Part shown: positions 8,792 through 17,762 of the stretch, piece by piece | Numbering within the stretch: the stretch's first letter is position 1 | Layout of the letters: every line of letters begins with the position of its first letter | From: an uncultured Fusobacterium sp. | GTDB lineage: Bacteria; Fusobacteriota; Fusobacteriia; Fusobacteriales; Fusobacteriaceae | Direction of reading: 5' to 3' | Assembly (NCBI RefSeq): GCF_905200055.1 | Contig: NZ_CAJKIS010000011.1 | Span: forward strand, 1-59,360 | DNA: 59,360 bases | The notes under the pieces: model-generated | Told to the model about the DNA's origin: nothing | Database searches by the model: none | The model's input: the letters and a program-made list of their open reading frames with translations, nothing else | Position numbers and translations under genes: made by a program

Positions 8792-9346
8792 ATGTTAGAT
8801 AAATTATGTGAAAGAAAAGCTGGTTATCTAAGTTTTTGGGTAGGAAATTTTAAAGATGTAGAAGATTTTTACAGATATATTCAATCATTTTACTGTATCT
8901 TTAAGGAGGATGAAGAGGAAGAAGAGTACAATTCTGAATATAATTTTTTAGAAAAAGATTTTAATAAAGAATTAGAAAAAATATTTTCAGTGAATAAAAA
9001 TTGGAGAAAAGATTTTCAAGAGATATTTGAGGAATACTTTAATAGATTTGAATATGATTTTGGAGTAACATTTGATGAAGATTTCCAAATATGTGGAAAT
9101 AGTGAAGAGCCAACTGATGAACTAGAAGTTTTATTTAATGAATGGAAAGATTTAATAGAGCCTGTAAAGAAATTTTTAGGAAAAGACAAATTTGATAAAA
9201 AATATAATTGTTTCTTTGGAATACCCTCTTGTAAATATGGAGGAGCTGTTAAAAAAATCTCTAATGAATGGGGAGAGCTTGAATTTTTAGGAAATATAGA
9301 GGAAGATTTTTATTCAAATGATATAGCTGAAGAATACAATTCATAA
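8792..9346 (+). CDS. Imm22-like protein
   Basis: A 184-residue acidic protein. YLSFWVGNFKDVEDFYRYI near residue 13 resembles the WxGxFxSxEExxxY start of immunity protein 22, and EYDFGVTFDEDFQICG near 95 fits its acidic centre. The start overlaps the AGAGGAGGAATAATT site at the end of the upstream gene, which suggests translational coupling. The assignment is by motif only. Confidence 0.55.
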   Translation: MLDKLCERKAGYLSFWVGNFKDVEDFYRYIQSFYCIFKEDEEEEEYNSEYNFLEKDFNKELEKIFSVNKNWRKDFQEIFEEYFNRFEYDFGVTFDEDFQICGNSEEPTDELEVLFNEWKDLIEPVKKFLGKDKFDKKYNCFFGIPSCKYGGAVKKISNEWGELEFLGNIEEDFYSNDIAEEYNS

Positions 9347-9363
9347 TAAAAGGGGGTGATATT

Positions 9364-10128
9364 ATGGCAATGATGAGTGATTTAGCAAAGGATTTTGTAG
9401 AATTTTTTGATTGTGAATATGAATATTTTCCTAATAATACATATGAAGAAATTATGGAAAAATTTGAAAAATATAGTAAAGAGGGAAAAGAGAAAGGATA
9501 TTTTCCTGTGATTGTAACTGTTGATGAAACTCTTTTTGAAAGTTTAGCTTTTAATATATCAGATGATGAAGAGTTTAATATAGAAGATGTAAGAGATTAT
9601 AGAAAAAGATATATCTCATCTATTTTTTCAGAGGGCGGAGAAAATATTTTAAGAGATTTAATAAATACAAGAAAAACAGAGGCAGAAGATGATGAGTTAT
9701 CTTTTAGTGAAGAGATAGTTGGAGAGGTTGAAGAAACTGAAGAAGAAAAACTTAATTCTCCAATAGGATTTTTAAACTATAGAACAGATAAGCCTGAAGA
9801 ACTGTTTATAGTAAAAGTTCCTGTAAAAAATCCTTGGGAGATATTTGCTTGGTTTCCTATGGGAAATTGGAATGAATGTCCTAGTACATCAGAACATATG
9901 GCAGTATCAAGATATTGGTTTGAAAAATTTGGAGCTGTACCTATTACAATAACTCACGATGTATTGGAGTATAAAGTTGAAAAAATTATCACTGATAAAG
10001 AAACAGCTATGGAAACAGCAGCAGAAATGTATGGATATTGTCCTGATGTAGACCAAAGTTATGAAACTCTTGGAAAATTAGCAGGAAGTTTATTTAATTC
10101 TAGTGTATGGTATTTTTGGTGGGACTAG
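9364..10128 (+). CDS. DUF4253 family protein
   Basis: A 254-residue protein. The C-terminal half matches DUF4253: NPWEIFAWFPMGNWNECP, FEKFGAVPITITHDVLEY, YGYCPDVDQ and the terminal SSVWYFWWD. The N-terminal 130 residues are acidic and unassigned. DUF4253 proteins are common in polymorphic-toxin immunity loci, and the function is otherwise unknown. AAAGGGGGTGATATT lies just upstream. Confidence 0.8.
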   Translation: MAMMSDLAKDFVEFFDCEYEYFPNNTYEEIMEKFEKYSKEGKEKGYFPVIVTVDETLFESLAFNISDDEEFNIEDVRDYRKRYISSIFSEGGENILRDLINTRKTEAEDDELSFSEEIVGEVEETEEEKLNSPIGFLNYRTDKPEELFIVKVPVKNPWEIFAWFPMGNWNECPSTSEHMAVSRYWFEKFGAVPITITHDVLEYKVEKIITDKETAMETAAEMYGYCPDVDQSYETLGKLAGSLFNSSVWYFWWD

Positions 10129-10142
10129 AAAGGAGTTTTATT

Positions 10143-11006
10143 ATGTTAGATAAAAATATGCTTGAAACTTCAAAAAGAAATGCAATTTTAATAAATTATT
10201 CTGAAGATGAAAATAAGGAAAAATTACCAAAAGGAACTTCAAAGATTGGTGGGAAACCTGATTTACCAAAAGATTTTCAATGGTTTTATTATAATGGAGA
10301 AGATTATAAAAAAATAGTTGAAAACAGACCACTTTCATTTTTAATGCAGATTAATTGTGAAGAAGTTCATAAATATGATAAAGAAAACCTTTTGCCTGAA
10401 AAAGGAATGCTATATTTTTTCTATGAATTATTTACTATGACTTGGGGATTTTCTCCACAAGACAGAGGAAGTGCAAAAGTTTTCTATTATGGCGGAGAGA
10501 TAGAAGATTTAGTTCCTGCTGATTTTCCTGAAGATATGGAAAAAGATTGTATAATTCCTGAATCTAAAATAGATTTTGAAAGTATGAATGACTATCCTAT
10601 TGATTTTTTAGATTATTATGATGTTGATGATAGTGATGAAGAAATGGAGAGAAAAGAAAAAGAATTTAAAAAAGATTTAGAGGAATTGGGATATAAAGCT
10701 GATACTACAAAACTTTTAGGACACCCTGAATTTATCCAAGGAGAATATTGGGAAGAGTGTGAGGGAGTGGCTAGAAAAAATATCTATTACGGCTCTGCTC
10801 CTATAAAATATGGCAGTGATGAAGTTAAAAAATCTATAAAAGAAAATACAAAAGATTGGACTTTACTTATGCAGATGAGTGAATTGGAAATCGGAGATTA
10901 TGGATTGTATTTTGGAGATTGCGGAAAAATATATTTTAATATTAGAAAAGAAGATTTAAAGAATAAAAACTTTGATGATGTTTGGTTAATTCTTCAATGC
11001 TACTAA
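10143..11006 (+). CDS. DUF1963 (YwqG-like) protein, second copy
   Basis: A 287-residue protein with SKIGGKPDLPKDFQW near residue 35, LSFLMQINCEEV near 68, KGMLYFFYE near 90, then GHPEFIQG and GDYGLYFGDCGKIYFNI near the end, a DUF1963 signature. I chose ATG 10143, preceded by AAAGGAGTTTTATT; the frame from 10107 overlaps the previous gene without a site. It is only loosely similar to the DUF1963 protein at 3154, so it is not a recent duplicate. Confidence 0.75.
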   Translation: MLDKNMLETSKRNAILINYSEDENKEKLPKGTSKIGGKPDLPKDFQWFYYNGEDYKKIVENRPLSFLMQINCEEVHKYDKENLLPEKGMLYFFYELFTMTWGFSPQDRGSAKVFYYGGEIEDLVPADFPEDMEKDCIIPESKIDFESMNDYPIDFLDYYDVDDSDEEMERKEKEFKKDLEELGYKADTTKLLGHPEFIQGEYWEECEGVARKNIYYGSAPIKYGSDEVKKSIKENTKDWTLLMQMSELEIGDYGLYFGDCGKIYFNIRKEDLKNKNFDDVWLILQCY

Positions 11007-11022
11007 GCAAGGGAGGGAAATT

Positions 11023-11760
11023 ATGAAAAGAGCTTTTGAATTTGTTGATGAGAAATCTCATAAATTTTGGTGGATAGAAAGTTTTGAAGAAAAATTTGTA
11101 GTAAATTATGGAAAAATAGATAGCATTGGAAAATATGAGATTAAAGAGTGGGATAATATAGAGGAATGTGAGAAACAAGCTGAAAAACTTATTAAGTCTA
11201 AAATAAAAAAAGGATATAAAGAGATAAATAATTTTGATTTTGAAAATCGTTATTACTTTGATGATATGGAATATGATATAGATTTTCTTACTTCACATCC
11301 TAATTTTAGAAAATATTTTACTGATGAACAACTTTATTGTAATTGTGGAGATGAAGAAACTCCTTTTGGAAGTGATACAGGAAATGATGTTCTTCATATA
11401 ATAGAGGAGAAAATAAGAAAAAATAAAAATTTTAGTTTTTCAGACTTCCCTAAATATTTAATAAAGAAAGAATGGGGAATAGAATATTTTGAGCCTGTGC
11501 CTATAATTGATGAAAAAACATTTGCGGAGGATTTAAAAATAAAAGATAAAGGTTTAAGTAGAGAAGCTATAATTAATGAAAGTGATGAAGTAATAATAGC
11601 CACAGCCTTTGCACAGATAAAAATAACCGGAAAAATCAGTGAAGATTTAAAAGAAAAAGCATTGTTATCTTTAAAAAGAATGGAGCTAATAGCTAAAATT
11701 TGTGGTTATGGAGACTCTGAAATTAATAAACAACTATATAATGATTTAGAAAAATTTTGA
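11023..11760 (+). CDS. WGR-domain protein, YfeS-like
   Basis: A 245-residue protein. The N-terminus (about 1-65) is a WGR domain: SHKFWWIESFEEKFVVNYGK with the VxYGRIG-type core. The rest (80-245) has HPNFRKYFTDEQLYCNCGDE and PFGSDTGNDVLHIIEEKI. This layout and length resemble E. coli YfeS. Its role here is unknown; the C-terminal part is probably immunity-like. GGGAGGGAAATT precedes the start. The stop codon overlaps the Shine-Dalgarno of the next gene. Confidence 0.6.
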   Translation: MKRAFEFVDEKSHKFWWIESFEEKFVVNYGKIDSIGKYEIKEWDNIEECEKQAEKLIKSKIKKGYKEINNFDFENRYYFDDMEYDIDFLTSHPNFRKYFTDEQLYCNCGDEETPFGSDTGNDVLHIIEEKIRKNKNFSFSDFPKYLIKKEWGIEYFEPVPIIDEKTFAEDLKIKDKGLSREAIINESDEVIIATAFAQIKITGKISEDLKEKALLSLKRMELIAKICGYGDSEINKQLYNDLEKF

Positions 11761-11768
11761 GGTGGACT

Positions 11769-12293
11769 ATGGAATATATAAGAGAGTTTTTAAAAAATGA
11801 AGATAGAGAAAGTTTTGATAATTTTTGGGAAAACAGCCAAAAACTTGTTTGGATAGATTGGAGAGAATATGATGAAGATATAATAAATTATATAGAGGGA
11901 GTAATCCAATCAGGAGAACTTTCAGGAAAAAGTAAAGATGTTGATAATGAAATGGGATTTGATATATTTATAGAATGGAAAGGAAAAGAATATAAAATAT
12001 CTTATCCAAATAAGGAGGGTTCTGATAGAGATACAACTATTAAAACTTTAAATAAAATTATCCAGCCTGAATATGAGATAAGATTGTTTATGGAAAGTTT
12101 AGGAAATGATACTTTAGCTTTTGTCCCTCTGCTTAAAAGTGAGTGGAAAGAGTTAGAAAAAGAATTTGGAGAGGAAAAAGTAAATTATTATTTTTCTAAG
12201 ATAGATGATGATAGCAAGATGTTTGACTTAGATATGGACGAACTTTTTGAAATTTTGGATAAAAGAAAAGAGATAAAAAATTTCTTTGATTAG
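11769..12293 (+). CDS. Unrecognised immunity-like protein
   Basis: A 174-residue acidic protein. QKLVWIDWREYDEDIINYI (about 27-45) and FIEWKGKEYKISYP in the middle are notable; the C-terminal half is helical with LAFVPLLKSEWKELEKEFG. I chose ATG 11769, 4 nt after TGAGGTGG; an in-frame TTG at 11757 would contain the site. I do not recognise a family. It sits between the WGR and DUF2262 genes with 8-9 nt gaps, so it is an operon member. Confidence 0.55.
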   Translation: MEYIREFLKNEDRESFDNFWENSQKLVWIDWREYDEDIINYIEGVIQSGELSGKSKDVDNEMGFDIFIEWKGKEYKISYPNKEGSDRDTTIKTLNKIIQPEYEIRLFMESLGNDTLAFVPLLKSEWKELEKEFGEEKVNYYFSKIDDDSKMFDLDMDELFEILDKRKEIKNFFD

Positions 12294-12302
12294 AGGTGGA
12301 GT

Positions 12303-12827
12303 ATGAAGAAAATATTAATAGATGATTTTGAAATAGAGAAAAATGATTGGGGATATTATTTTACTGCCAATATTAATTTTTTAGGGCAAAACTCAGAACT
12401 GCTTTTAAACTATGATACAGAAGAAGAGATTTCTGAAGTTGAATTAAAAGATATTTTAAATAAATCTTTAGAAAAAATAAATAATATGCTTGAAAAAGCT
12501 GAAAAAAACAAACCACAACTTATGGAACTTTTAAAAGAAAAAGATTATATAAATCTTGCAACAAAATGGGTGCAAGGAGCAGAAGAAGTTGAGGAAGAAG
12601 AAAATTGCTATCTTATAGATGACAATAAAGTTTATACTCCAATAACTGAAGAAGATTTTGAAAAGAGTATGAATTTTGGAGAGATTGCAACAGATATTTA
12701 TTCAAACGGAGAAACAGAGGATATGTCAGTCTATATTACTTTTGAACCTGATTATTTTGCAGGACATTGTATAGAATGTTATATTGATGAAAATGGAAAC
12801 TTTTTAGTTAATGGATTAGCAGGATAA
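12303..12827 (+). CDS. DUF2262-like protein
   Basis: A 174-residue acidic protein. The C-terminal FEPDYFAGHCIECYIDENG followed by GLAG is the pattern I associate with DUF2262 (a PDYFxGHxIE core). The N-terminal part is a predicted beta sheet plus a helix rich in Glu and Lys. No enzymatic motif is seen. GAGGTGGAGT precedes the start. Function is unknown; immunity-like by context. Confidence 0.65.
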   Translation: MKKILIDDFEIEKNDWGYYFTANINFLGQNSELLLNYDTEEEISEVELKDILNKSLEKINNMLEKAEKNKPQLMELLKEKDYINLATKWVQGAEEVEEEENCYLIDDNKVYTPITEEDFEKSMNFGEIATDIYSNGETEDMSVYITFEPDYFAGHCIECYIDENGNFLVNGLAG

Positions 12828-12839
12828 GGAGGTAAAATT

Positions 12840-13322
12840 ATGGGAGCTTGGGGTATAAAAGCATTAGAAAGTGATGAGGGATTAGATGTTGTTGATGTTT
12901 TAAGAGAATATCTTGAAGAATTTGAAGATAAAAAAGAAATTACTTTAAAAGAAATAATAGATTTAATGATTGAAGAGGGAATGTTAGGAGAAACTTTTGA
13001 AGAGATAGAATTTCTTTATGATAATACAGCAATGGCTGTATCAGAACTTTATTTTGATTTTAAAGAAAATGGAAAATTAGATTATGATTATGATGACGAG
13101 GAAACTACTTTTTCTAAATTAGAAAAATTTTCTAGTGATAAAAAATCCTTAAAATATCTTATAGATTATTTAACTAATATTTATAATAAAGTTCCTGACG
13201 AAGATGAAGAGAGAGAAATAGTAGAGTTGTGGTATGAAAATGGACAAAATCCAAATTATGAAGAATGGTACAATCATCTAGGCTCTTTAATTGAAAAATT
13301 AAAAGCTGAATATAAAAGCTAG
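12840..13322 (+). CDS. DUF4259 family protein
   Basis: A 160-residue acidic protein starting MGAWGIKALESDEGLDVV, the diagnostic start of DUF4259 (MGAWGxxxFExDxALD). The rest is helical with an acidic DYDYDDEETTFSKLEKF segment. DUF4259 is a common immunity-like family. AAGGAGGTAAAATT precedes the start. Confidence 0.75.
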   Translation: MGAWGIKALESDEGLDVVDVLREYLEEFEDKKEITLKEIIDLMIEEGMLGETFEEIEFLYDNTAMAVSELYFDFKENGKLDYDYDDEETTFSKLEKFSSDKKSLKYLIDYLTNIYNKVPDEDEEREIVELWYENGQNPNYEEWYNHLGSLIEKLKAEYKS

Positions 13323-13333
13323 AAGATGATTTT

Positions 13334-13716
13334 ATGGGAAAAGTCTATAAACTTGACATTGATAAATCTTTAGCTCATCAAGTATTAAAATATGCTGGTT
13401 GGCACGAGGGAAGAAAAGTAGATATAGAAAAAATAGAAAAATATTATAAAGAAAATAATTACTCTTTAAATGAATGTGCCAAAAAGTTTTTGCAAGAGTT
13501 CTATGAAATAGAAGAAAATTGGTTTTTTAAATATATAGGAAAAAATGGATAGATGATAAAGGAAATTTTTATCACACTCTTTATTATAGAAATGATTCTA
13601 TGGAAAAATATAATTCTATATTTGATTATTTAGAATATAATTTTAGGCATTATTTAGGAAATGAAATTTATGTAACCTTTAAAAATCAACGAGATTTAGA
13701 AAATAACAGATACTAA
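13334..13716 (+). pseudogene. Frameshifted SUKH-3-like immunity gene
   Basis: The first frame (13334-13552, 72 residues) has KYAGWHEGRKVDIEKIEKYY and CAKKFLQEFYEIEENW, the start of a SUKH-3 (SMI1/KNR4 superfamily) domain. It stops after an A6 run (13540-13545). The -1 frame continues from about 13543 with WIDDKGNFYHTLYYRND and runs to TAA 13714-13716. Joined, it gives about 127 residues, normal for SUKH-3. The junction reads GG-A-AAA-AAT, which also fits a -1 slippery heptamer. Either the gene is broken by a lost A, the run is a sequencing error, or the shift is programmed. Confidence 0.65.
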
Positions 13717-13735
13717 AAATTATTAGGAGGAAGTT

Positions 13736-14275
13736 ATGAAAAAAGAATTACCATTTTTTAAATATCACCCAGACCCTTTAAAGACAGGAACTTTTGAAAC
13801 AGATGAAACTGTAGTTTGTGATTGTTGTGGAAAAGAAATTGATATATATTATTCTGGACCTTTTTATTCAGTTGAAGATGTTGAATATTTATGTCCTGAA
13901 TGTATAGCCAATGGAGAGGCGAGTAAAAAATTTGACGGAGATTTTATAGATATTTATTTTGGAGAAGTTAGTGATGAAGAAAAAATAGATGAATTAACTC
14001 ACAGAACTCCAAGCTATTCTGGTTGGCAGCAAGAAATTTGGGTAACTCATTGTAATGATTTTTGTGCTTTTCTTGGTTATGTAGGAGCTAAAGAACTAAA
14101 AGAAATGGGAGTTTTAGAAGAAGTTATTGAAAATGGAAGTCCTGAATTTAATGCAGATTGGAGTGAAGAGCAGATAGAAATAATAAAAAATATGGTTGAT
14201 GGAGGACACGTTCAAGGATATTTATTCAAATGTCTTCATTGTGGAAAACATTTCTTATACTATGATGTTGACTAA
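13736..14275 (+). CDS. CbrC family protein
   Basis: A 179-residue protein matching the CbrC/UPF0167 pattern throughout: FFKYHPDPLKTGTFE at the start, VCDCCGKEIDIYYSGPFYS, LCPECIANGEASKKFDG, TPSYSGWQQEIWVTHC, and a C-terminal FKCLHCGKHFLYYDVD. CbrC in E. coli is tied to colicin E2 tolerance and the CreBC regulon. The four CxxC pairs suggest zinc binding. AGGAGGAAGTT precedes the start. It is notable beside a CreD homologue 10 kb upstream. Confidence 0.85.
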   Translation: MKKELPFFKYHPDPLKTGTFETDETVVCDCCGKEIDIYYSGPFYSVEDVEYLCPECIANGEASKKFDGDFIDIYFGEVSDEEKIDELTHRTPSYSGWQQEIWVTHCNDFCAFLGYVGAKELKEMGVLEEVIENGSPEFNADWSEEQIEIIKNMVDGGHVQGYLFKCLHCGKHFLYYDVD

Positions 14276-14287
14276 GAGATAAAGTTT

Positions 14288-14716
14288 ATGAAAAAGTTAA
14301 TTTTATCAGTTCTATTCTGTCTTGTGAGTTTTTATTCTTTTGGTTATCAAATAGATGAGAATTTTACAGGACAGATTATTAAAAAATATAAAGATGGGCA
14401 AGTAAAATCTATTGAAAATTTTAAAAATGGAAAGCTTAATGGAGAATTTAAAGAGTTTTTTGAGAATGGCTCTCTCTTCCAAGTTGGAACTTTTAAAAAT
14501 GGAGATATGGAAAATGTAAAAGCTTTCTATGAAAATGGAAATTTAAAGTTTGAGCAAAATTTAAAGGATAGAAAAGGAAAGTATAGAGGATATTATCCAA
14601 GTGGAAAGTTAGAAGTAGAGGGAGAAGTCTTTCAAGGAGATGAAATAGGACTTTGGAAATATTATAACGAAGAGGGAAATTTATTAAAAACAGAATATAA
14701 AAGTCAAAAATTTTAA
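14288..14716 (+). CDS. Secreted MORN-repeat (YwqK-type) protein
   Basis: A 142-residue protein with an N-terminal signal peptide (MKKLILSVLFCLVSFYSFG, probable cleavage near residue 19) and about five MORN-2-like repeats, such as KYKDGQVKSIENFKNGKLNG, FFENGSLFQVG and YYPSGKLEVEGEVFQGDEIG. Such proteins are often annotated as YwqK antitoxins. Because it is exported, it would act in the periplasm or at the envelope. It is the last gene before a terminator. Confidence 0.75.
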   Translation: MKKLILSVLFCLVSFYSFGYQIDENFTGQIIKKYKDGQVKSIENFKNGKLNGEFKEFFENGSLFQVGTFKNGDMENVKAFYENGNLKFEQNLKDRKGKYRGYYPSGKLEVEGEVFQGDEIGLWKYYNEEGNLLKTEYKSQKF

Positions 14717-14725
14717 AAAATTTAG

Positions 14726-14773
14726 ATAGTTAGGGAGTTTTTAGAAAATAAATTCCTTAACTATTTTTTTATA
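14726..14773 (+). terminator. Intrinsic terminator after MORN gene
   Basis: ATAGTTAGGGAGTTT pairs imperfectly with AAATTCCTTAACTATT, followed by seven Ts. It ends the transcript running from 6.3 kb. The next gene starts 80 nt downstream and must have its own promoter; AATATTATGGTATAAGG at about 14800-14818 holds a possible -10 box. Confidence 0.7.
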
Positions 14774-14852
14774 TCTCAAAGGATTTTAAAAGAAAATATA
14801 GAATATTATGGTATAAGGGGTAGTAAAATAAAAAAATTTTTGGAGGTGTTTT

Positions 14853-15926
14853 ATGTACAAAATTGGTTATCTTGGAAACTTTGAAAAAGTACCTCAAGTT
14901 GTAGAATATATTTTAAATAGTGATGTGGAAAATTTAGAGAAAGAGTATAAAAATGGTTGGGATATAAATAAAAAAATTACTTTAAGCGAATTTATAACAG
15001 AAACTCCTTTAGAAATAGCTATACAATGTATTAAGGAAGAAGTTATCTTATGGTTAATTGAAAAGGGAGTGAATATAAAAGCTGATGTAGACGATTGGGG
15101 AACTCCTATTTCAAGTGTAGCTCGTTTTTTGTCTTCAGAGATGTGTGAATTATTTATTAAACACGGAGCATTGGAAAATCTCACAAAAAAACAATATAAA
15201 AGAATTTATACCGATATTTATTATGGAGAAAATTTTAAAAATATAGATATTTTTGAGAAATATGGAGTAACTGTTAAAAAATATGGAAATAATTGTTTAA
15301 GAAAAGCTGTCTATGACAAAAATCAAAAATTAGCTCAAATGTTTTTAGACTATGGAGCTGATATAAATTATCACGAATATGACCAAGTTTTTACTGATAA
15401 CTCAACTCCTGTAATAGTAGCTGCTACTACAGATTCTCTTAAATTAGTAAAATGGCTTGTAGAAAAGGGAGCTGATATAACAATTAAAAACAAATTTGGA
15501 GAAAGACCATATACAATAGCAGTTTTAAATGAAAATCAAGAGATGATAGATTATATTAAAAGTTTAGAGCCAGTAGATTTTCATAATGAAGAAGCTAGAA
15601 AAAGTATAATAAAAAAATATAAACTTCCAAAAGATATGGTAGAGTTCTTTAATAAGGGAGATTTAAAGATAGAGTTTTCAGAAAATATTGATAGTAAATA
15701 TATTGAATTTTGGAAATTGGAAGATACAGTTGAAATGACTTGGAAAAGAAAAAAATATCTTTCTTTAGTAAAAGATTTAGAAAACTATTGGTTTCATTTT
15801 TTATGGTATCCTAAAGAAAAAAACATATATATTTTTGACGCAGAACATGAAGAAATCTTTAAAATAGGAGATTGGAGCTATTTTATAAATAACTGTGAAG
15901 AGATTGTTGGAAGCTTTTTAGATTAA
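14853..15926 (+). CDS. Ankyrin-repeat protein with SMI1-like C-terminus
   Basis: A 357-residue protein. Residues 30-235 hold ankyrin repeats: ETPLEIAIQC..VILWLIEKGVNI, NCLRKAVYDKNQKLAQMFLD, TPVIVAATTDSLKLVKWLVE. Residues 250-357 (KKYKLPKDMVEFFNKGD...WFHFLWYPKEKNIYIFD...YFINNCEEIVGSFL) resemble a short SMI1/KNR4 domain. The combination fits a modular immunity protein. TTTGGAGGTGTTTT precedes the start. Confidence 0.65.
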   Translation: MYKIGYLGNFEKVPQVVEYILNSDVENLEKEYKNGWDINKKITLSEFITETPLEIAIQCIKEEVILWLIEKGVNIKADVDDWGTPISSVARFLSSEMCELFIKHGALENLTKKQYKRIYTDIYYGENFKNIDIFEKYGVTVKKYGNNCLRKAVYDKNQKLAQMFLDYGADINYHEYDQVFTDNSTPVIVAATTDSLKLVKWLVEKGADITIKNKFGERPYTIAVLNENQEMIDYIKSLEPVDFHNEEARKSIIKKYKLPKDMVEFFNKGDLKIEFSENIDSKYIEFWKLEDTVEMTWKRKKYLSLVKDLENYWFHFLWYPKEKNIYIFDAEHEEIFKIGDWSYFINNCEEIVGSFLD

Positions 15927-15949
15927 GAGCTTTAAAAGGAGCTGATATT

Positions 15950-17251
15950 ATGTCAGAAATATTTAAAATCAGTGTATCAGAACTTTATAAAAAGCCATTT
16001 AGAATAGTTATAATATTTTTATTAAACCTGCTTGTTGTATTTGGAGTAAATAGATTTGATATAAAAGTAGAAACTTTTACTGTTTTTATTCCACTGATAT
16101 TAACAATACTTTTTATAGAGGAATATAAAACTAAAAAATGGAAAGATATATTAATAAATTTTTTAATCTATTTGGGAATTTTTTCTTTAAATGCTCTTTT
16201 ACTCTATAAGCAGATAGAAATTTTAGATAGAGAGGAATTTTTGAGTAACAGCAAAATACTTTTCTTTAATTTGAAAACAGTATCTACTGACATTATAGTA
16301 TCTATTTTTGCAATGGGATTTTTGTATTCTGTTGTTAAAAATTTAAAATATAAAATAGCAGTAGTTGATATGTTCAGATACTTTAAAGAAAAATCTTCAA
16401 GGATTTTAGTTCCATTTTATGGAATAATTTTTACTCTGTATATCTCTGTTTTAATATATTATGGGCTAAATACTGATGTTTGCTATGATTTCTTAAATAT
16501 ATTTTTCCTTTTCTTTGTAGTAGCTTTTATGTGCTTTTTAATATTGGTTTTTAAAAACTTTCTAATTTCAGATAAAAAAGATGAGGTTACTTATAGATTA
16601 AGAGAAAAATCTTTAGGATTTTATGCAAAATACACATTAAGCATAGCAGGATTAACTATTGGAACAGGAGTTATAATTTCTACATATATTATGGCTGTCA
16701 GTATGATGAGAAAAAATGGATTATTTTTAATGATTACTGGTGGAATTATAGCTTTATTATTAGTAGTGATAGTAGAAATTTTAATTTTAAATATGCTGAT
16801 TAAAATTTATAGAAAAGTTCAGATTAAACCAATGAATTTTAAGAAATTTTTTAATGTCTTAGCTGTTAATATTATAGGTCTGTTATTCCTTGGAATTGCC
16901 ATATTTATAAATTATACTATTGATATGAATATTTTTATTATTAATCCTTTGGTTTTACCTATTTTACTTGCTGTAATGATAAATTTTATAGGGTTAATTA
17001 TAAATTTCCAAGTATTAGGAGTTTTAGTTGATATTCCATTTACATTAGCTTTAAAAGATGGATTTAATCTAACTTTAAAATTTTTAAATCCAAAAGTTTT
17101 ATTGATTTTAATAGGAGAAAATATTTTTCTAATGATTAGTATTCTAAATGGAAGTTTTACAGGATTTGTATATTTTATAAATTTTATGGTATCACTTTAT
17201 TTAATAGATTTTTATTTTGAAGAAAATACTTTTATCGAAAGGAAAGACTAA
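15950..17251 (+). CDS. Polytopic membrane protein, unknown
   Basis: A 433-residue protein with about 11-12 predicted membrane helices and few charged residues. It has no motif of a known transporter. The N-terminal SVSELYKKPFRIVIIFLLN and the repeated helices loosely recall bacterial proteins of the DUF975/glycerophosphoryl-permease style, but I cannot assign it. AAAAGGAGCTGATATT precedes the start. The next gene starts 1 nt after its stop. Confidence 0.6.
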   Translation: MSEIFKISVSELYKKPFRIVIIFLLNLLVVFGVNRFDIKVETFTVFIPLILTILFIEEYKTKKWKDILINFLIYLGIFSLNALLLYKQIEILDREEFLSNSKILFFNLKTVSTDIIVSIFAMGFLYSVVKNLKYKIAVVDMFRYFKEKSSRILVPFYGIIFTLYISVLIYYGLNTDVCYDFLNIFFLFFVVAFMCFLILVFKNFLISDKKDEVTYRLREKSLGFYAKYTLSIAGLTIGTGVIISTYIMAVSMMRKNGLFLMITGGIIALLLVVIVEILILNMLIKIYRKVQIKPMNFKKFFNVLAVNIIGLLFLGIAIFINYTIDMNIFIINPLVLPILLAVMINFIGLIINFQVLGVLVDIPFTLALKDGFNLTLKFLNPKVLLILIGENIFLMISILNGSFTGFVYFINFMVSLYLIDFYFEENTFIERKD

Positions 17252-17252
17252 T

Positions 17253-17594
17253 ATGATTGGAACTCTTGAAAATGAAGCTATACTTTATGTAGAAGTAATT
17301 TTTTGGAGTGGAAAAAGAAAAAATCCACCTAGCTTAATTAGTGGAAAATATTCTCCTCATTTTTTAGTAAAAGGAAAATCTGAATATTTAGGAGTTTGTT
17401 TTCTTGATGGAACTGAATGTTTTTTTGATAAAGTTGCATTTGGAAATGTTCAACCTCTTTATTCAGATACAATAGATTATAGCTCTTTAGCAGACAATAC
17501 AGAGTTTTTAATCTATGAAGGAGAAAAAATTGTAGGAAAAGGAAAAGTTATTAGAAAAACTATTCCTTATAAAATAAAACAAAGGAAAAAATAA
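17253..17594 (+). CDS. EF-Tu beta-barrel-like small protein
   Basis: A 113-residue predicted all-beta protein. LYVEVIFWSGKRKNPP, GKYSPHFLVKGKSEYLGVCF, DTIDYSSLADNTEFLIYEG and KIVGKGKVIRK follow the strand order of the C-terminal barrel of translation elongation factor Tu. Stand-alone barrels of this type occur in immunity loci. I chose ATG 17253 (GAAAGGAAAGACTAAT upstream), not the frame from 17217 that overlaps the membrane protein. The assignment is tentative. Confidence 0.5.
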   Translation: MIGTLENEAILYVEVIFWSGKRKNPPSLISGKYSPHFLVKGKSEYLGVCFLDGTECFFDKVAFGNVQPLYSDTIDYSSLADNTEFLIYEGEKIVGKGKVIRKTIPYKIKQRKK

Positions 17595-17595
17595 A

Positions 17596-17712
17596 ATGGA
17601 AATAGTTTTTATTATATTTTTAATTATGGCTCTCTTTTATACTTTTATATATTTTCTTTTTATAAGAAAGTATAAAGATTTAAAAAGACTTTATATTTTA
17701 AAGGTAGCCTGA
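17596..17712 (+). CDS. Small single-TM protein (38 aa)
   Basis: ATG 17596 follows AAAGGAAAAAATAA and starts a 38-residue peptide with one long hydrophobic helix (about residues 2-23) and a basic tail RKYKDLKRLYILKVA. The stop lies in a small hairpin GCCTGAT/ATCAGGC (17707-17725). It was found by eye. It may be a small membrane protein or a chance frame, though the binding site and its position right after a stop favour a gene. Confidence 0.4.
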   Translation: MEIVFIIFLIMALFYTFIYFLFIRKYKDLKRLYILKVA

Positions 17713-17762
17713 TAAAAAATCAGGCCACTCATTAAAATATAAAATAGAGGAGGAGATTTTTT

